DNA of 64,000 nt, taken from the NCBI GenBank assembly GCA_039105265.1, contig JAPFFF010000063.1, positions 1-64,000 of the forward strand. The letters run 5' to 3'. The notes under the pieces were generated by a model. That model was not told the origin of the DNA, made no database searches, and saw only the letters and a program-made list of their open reading frames with translations. Below, one piece after another: positions 63,938-64,000 of this stretch; positions within the stretch are counted from its first letter, which is position 1, and every line of letters starts with the position of its first letter. Source of the DNA: Tritrichomonas musculus (taxonomy: Eukaryota; Parabasalia; Tritrichomonadida; Tritrichomonadidae). Both the position numbers and the translations under genes were made by a program.

Positions 63938-64000
63938 GCTAAGTAGAAAATGGTCATGGTCGTAAATAAAAAAACGTTTTTTATAGAAATTACTTAAAAT

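Larger units (their letters stand above)
60825..64000 (-). mobile_element. hAT-type DNA transposon, running off the window
   Basis: The left end, TAATGATGCCGGTATGGG, fits the hAT terminal consensus YARNG. Within 75 bp it has four TATGGG/CCCATA subterminal motifs, typical of transposase-binding sites. It lies at the exact point where LINE 1b diverges from 1a, so it inserted into the LINE. The candidate 8-bp target is AGTGAGAG (60817-60824), to be checked at the other end outside the window. Confidence 0.75.

Overview
ORGANISM. The window looks like a parabasalid (trichomonad) nuclear genome, most likely Tritrichomonas-like. The DNA is very AT-rich. No introns are apparent. The gene families are those expanded in trichomonads: a BspA-like leucine-rich repeat protein, a DUF3447/ankyrin protein, TKL-type kinase remnants, a tetraspanin, and a protein with a C-terminal F5/8 (discoidin-like) fold. 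Two genes have a trichomonad-style initiator (TCAYTW) within about 10 nt of the ATG. The genus is inferred from recognised protein families, not from a search.

LAYOUT. (1) 1-16607: head-to-tail array of about 1.88-kb units. Each full unit carries one 145-aa gene and, upstream of it, a 23-bp minisatellite. Seven units are almost identical. The eighth is divergent and split by a 979-bp inverted-repeat element. The ninth is cut off. (2) 16608-39900: ordinary gene territory. It holds a decayed kinase fragment, an ankyrin protein, a chimeric BspA/kinase pseudogene, a tetraspanin, a decayed ankyrin gene split by a repeat, a BspA-like LRR protein, a 1804-aa propeller/Gly-rich protein, a mucin-like surface glycoprotein, an M1 aminopeptidase with a long Asn/Asp tract, and a BTB-like/discoidin protein. 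(3) 39903-60824: a minus-strand head-to-tail array of R2-like LINEs (three zinc fingers, RT, CCHC knuckle, PD-(D/E)XK endonuclease) alternating with 0.9-1.1-kb non-autonomous derivatives. All share a common 3' tail, and several share the 5' start. The array is broken by a hairpin-rich 1.5-kb insert with a 301-aa gene. (4) 60825-64000: a hAT transposon inserted into the last LINE and running off the window.

HOW IT FITS TOGETHER. The host genes are single monocistronic units on both strands with no operon logic. Several are probably surface or cytoskeletal proteins (tetraspanin, mucin-like protein, BspA-like protein). The most unusual part is the LINE array. The elements encode a restriction-like endonuclease, which in other lineages gives site-specific insertion. 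They sit tail-to-head at nearly the same short junction, which suggests that they (and their small derivatives) target their own ends, as Giardia Genie-clade elements do. Both autonomous LINE types also carry an unfamiliar run of 18-residue tandem repeats before the zinc fingers.
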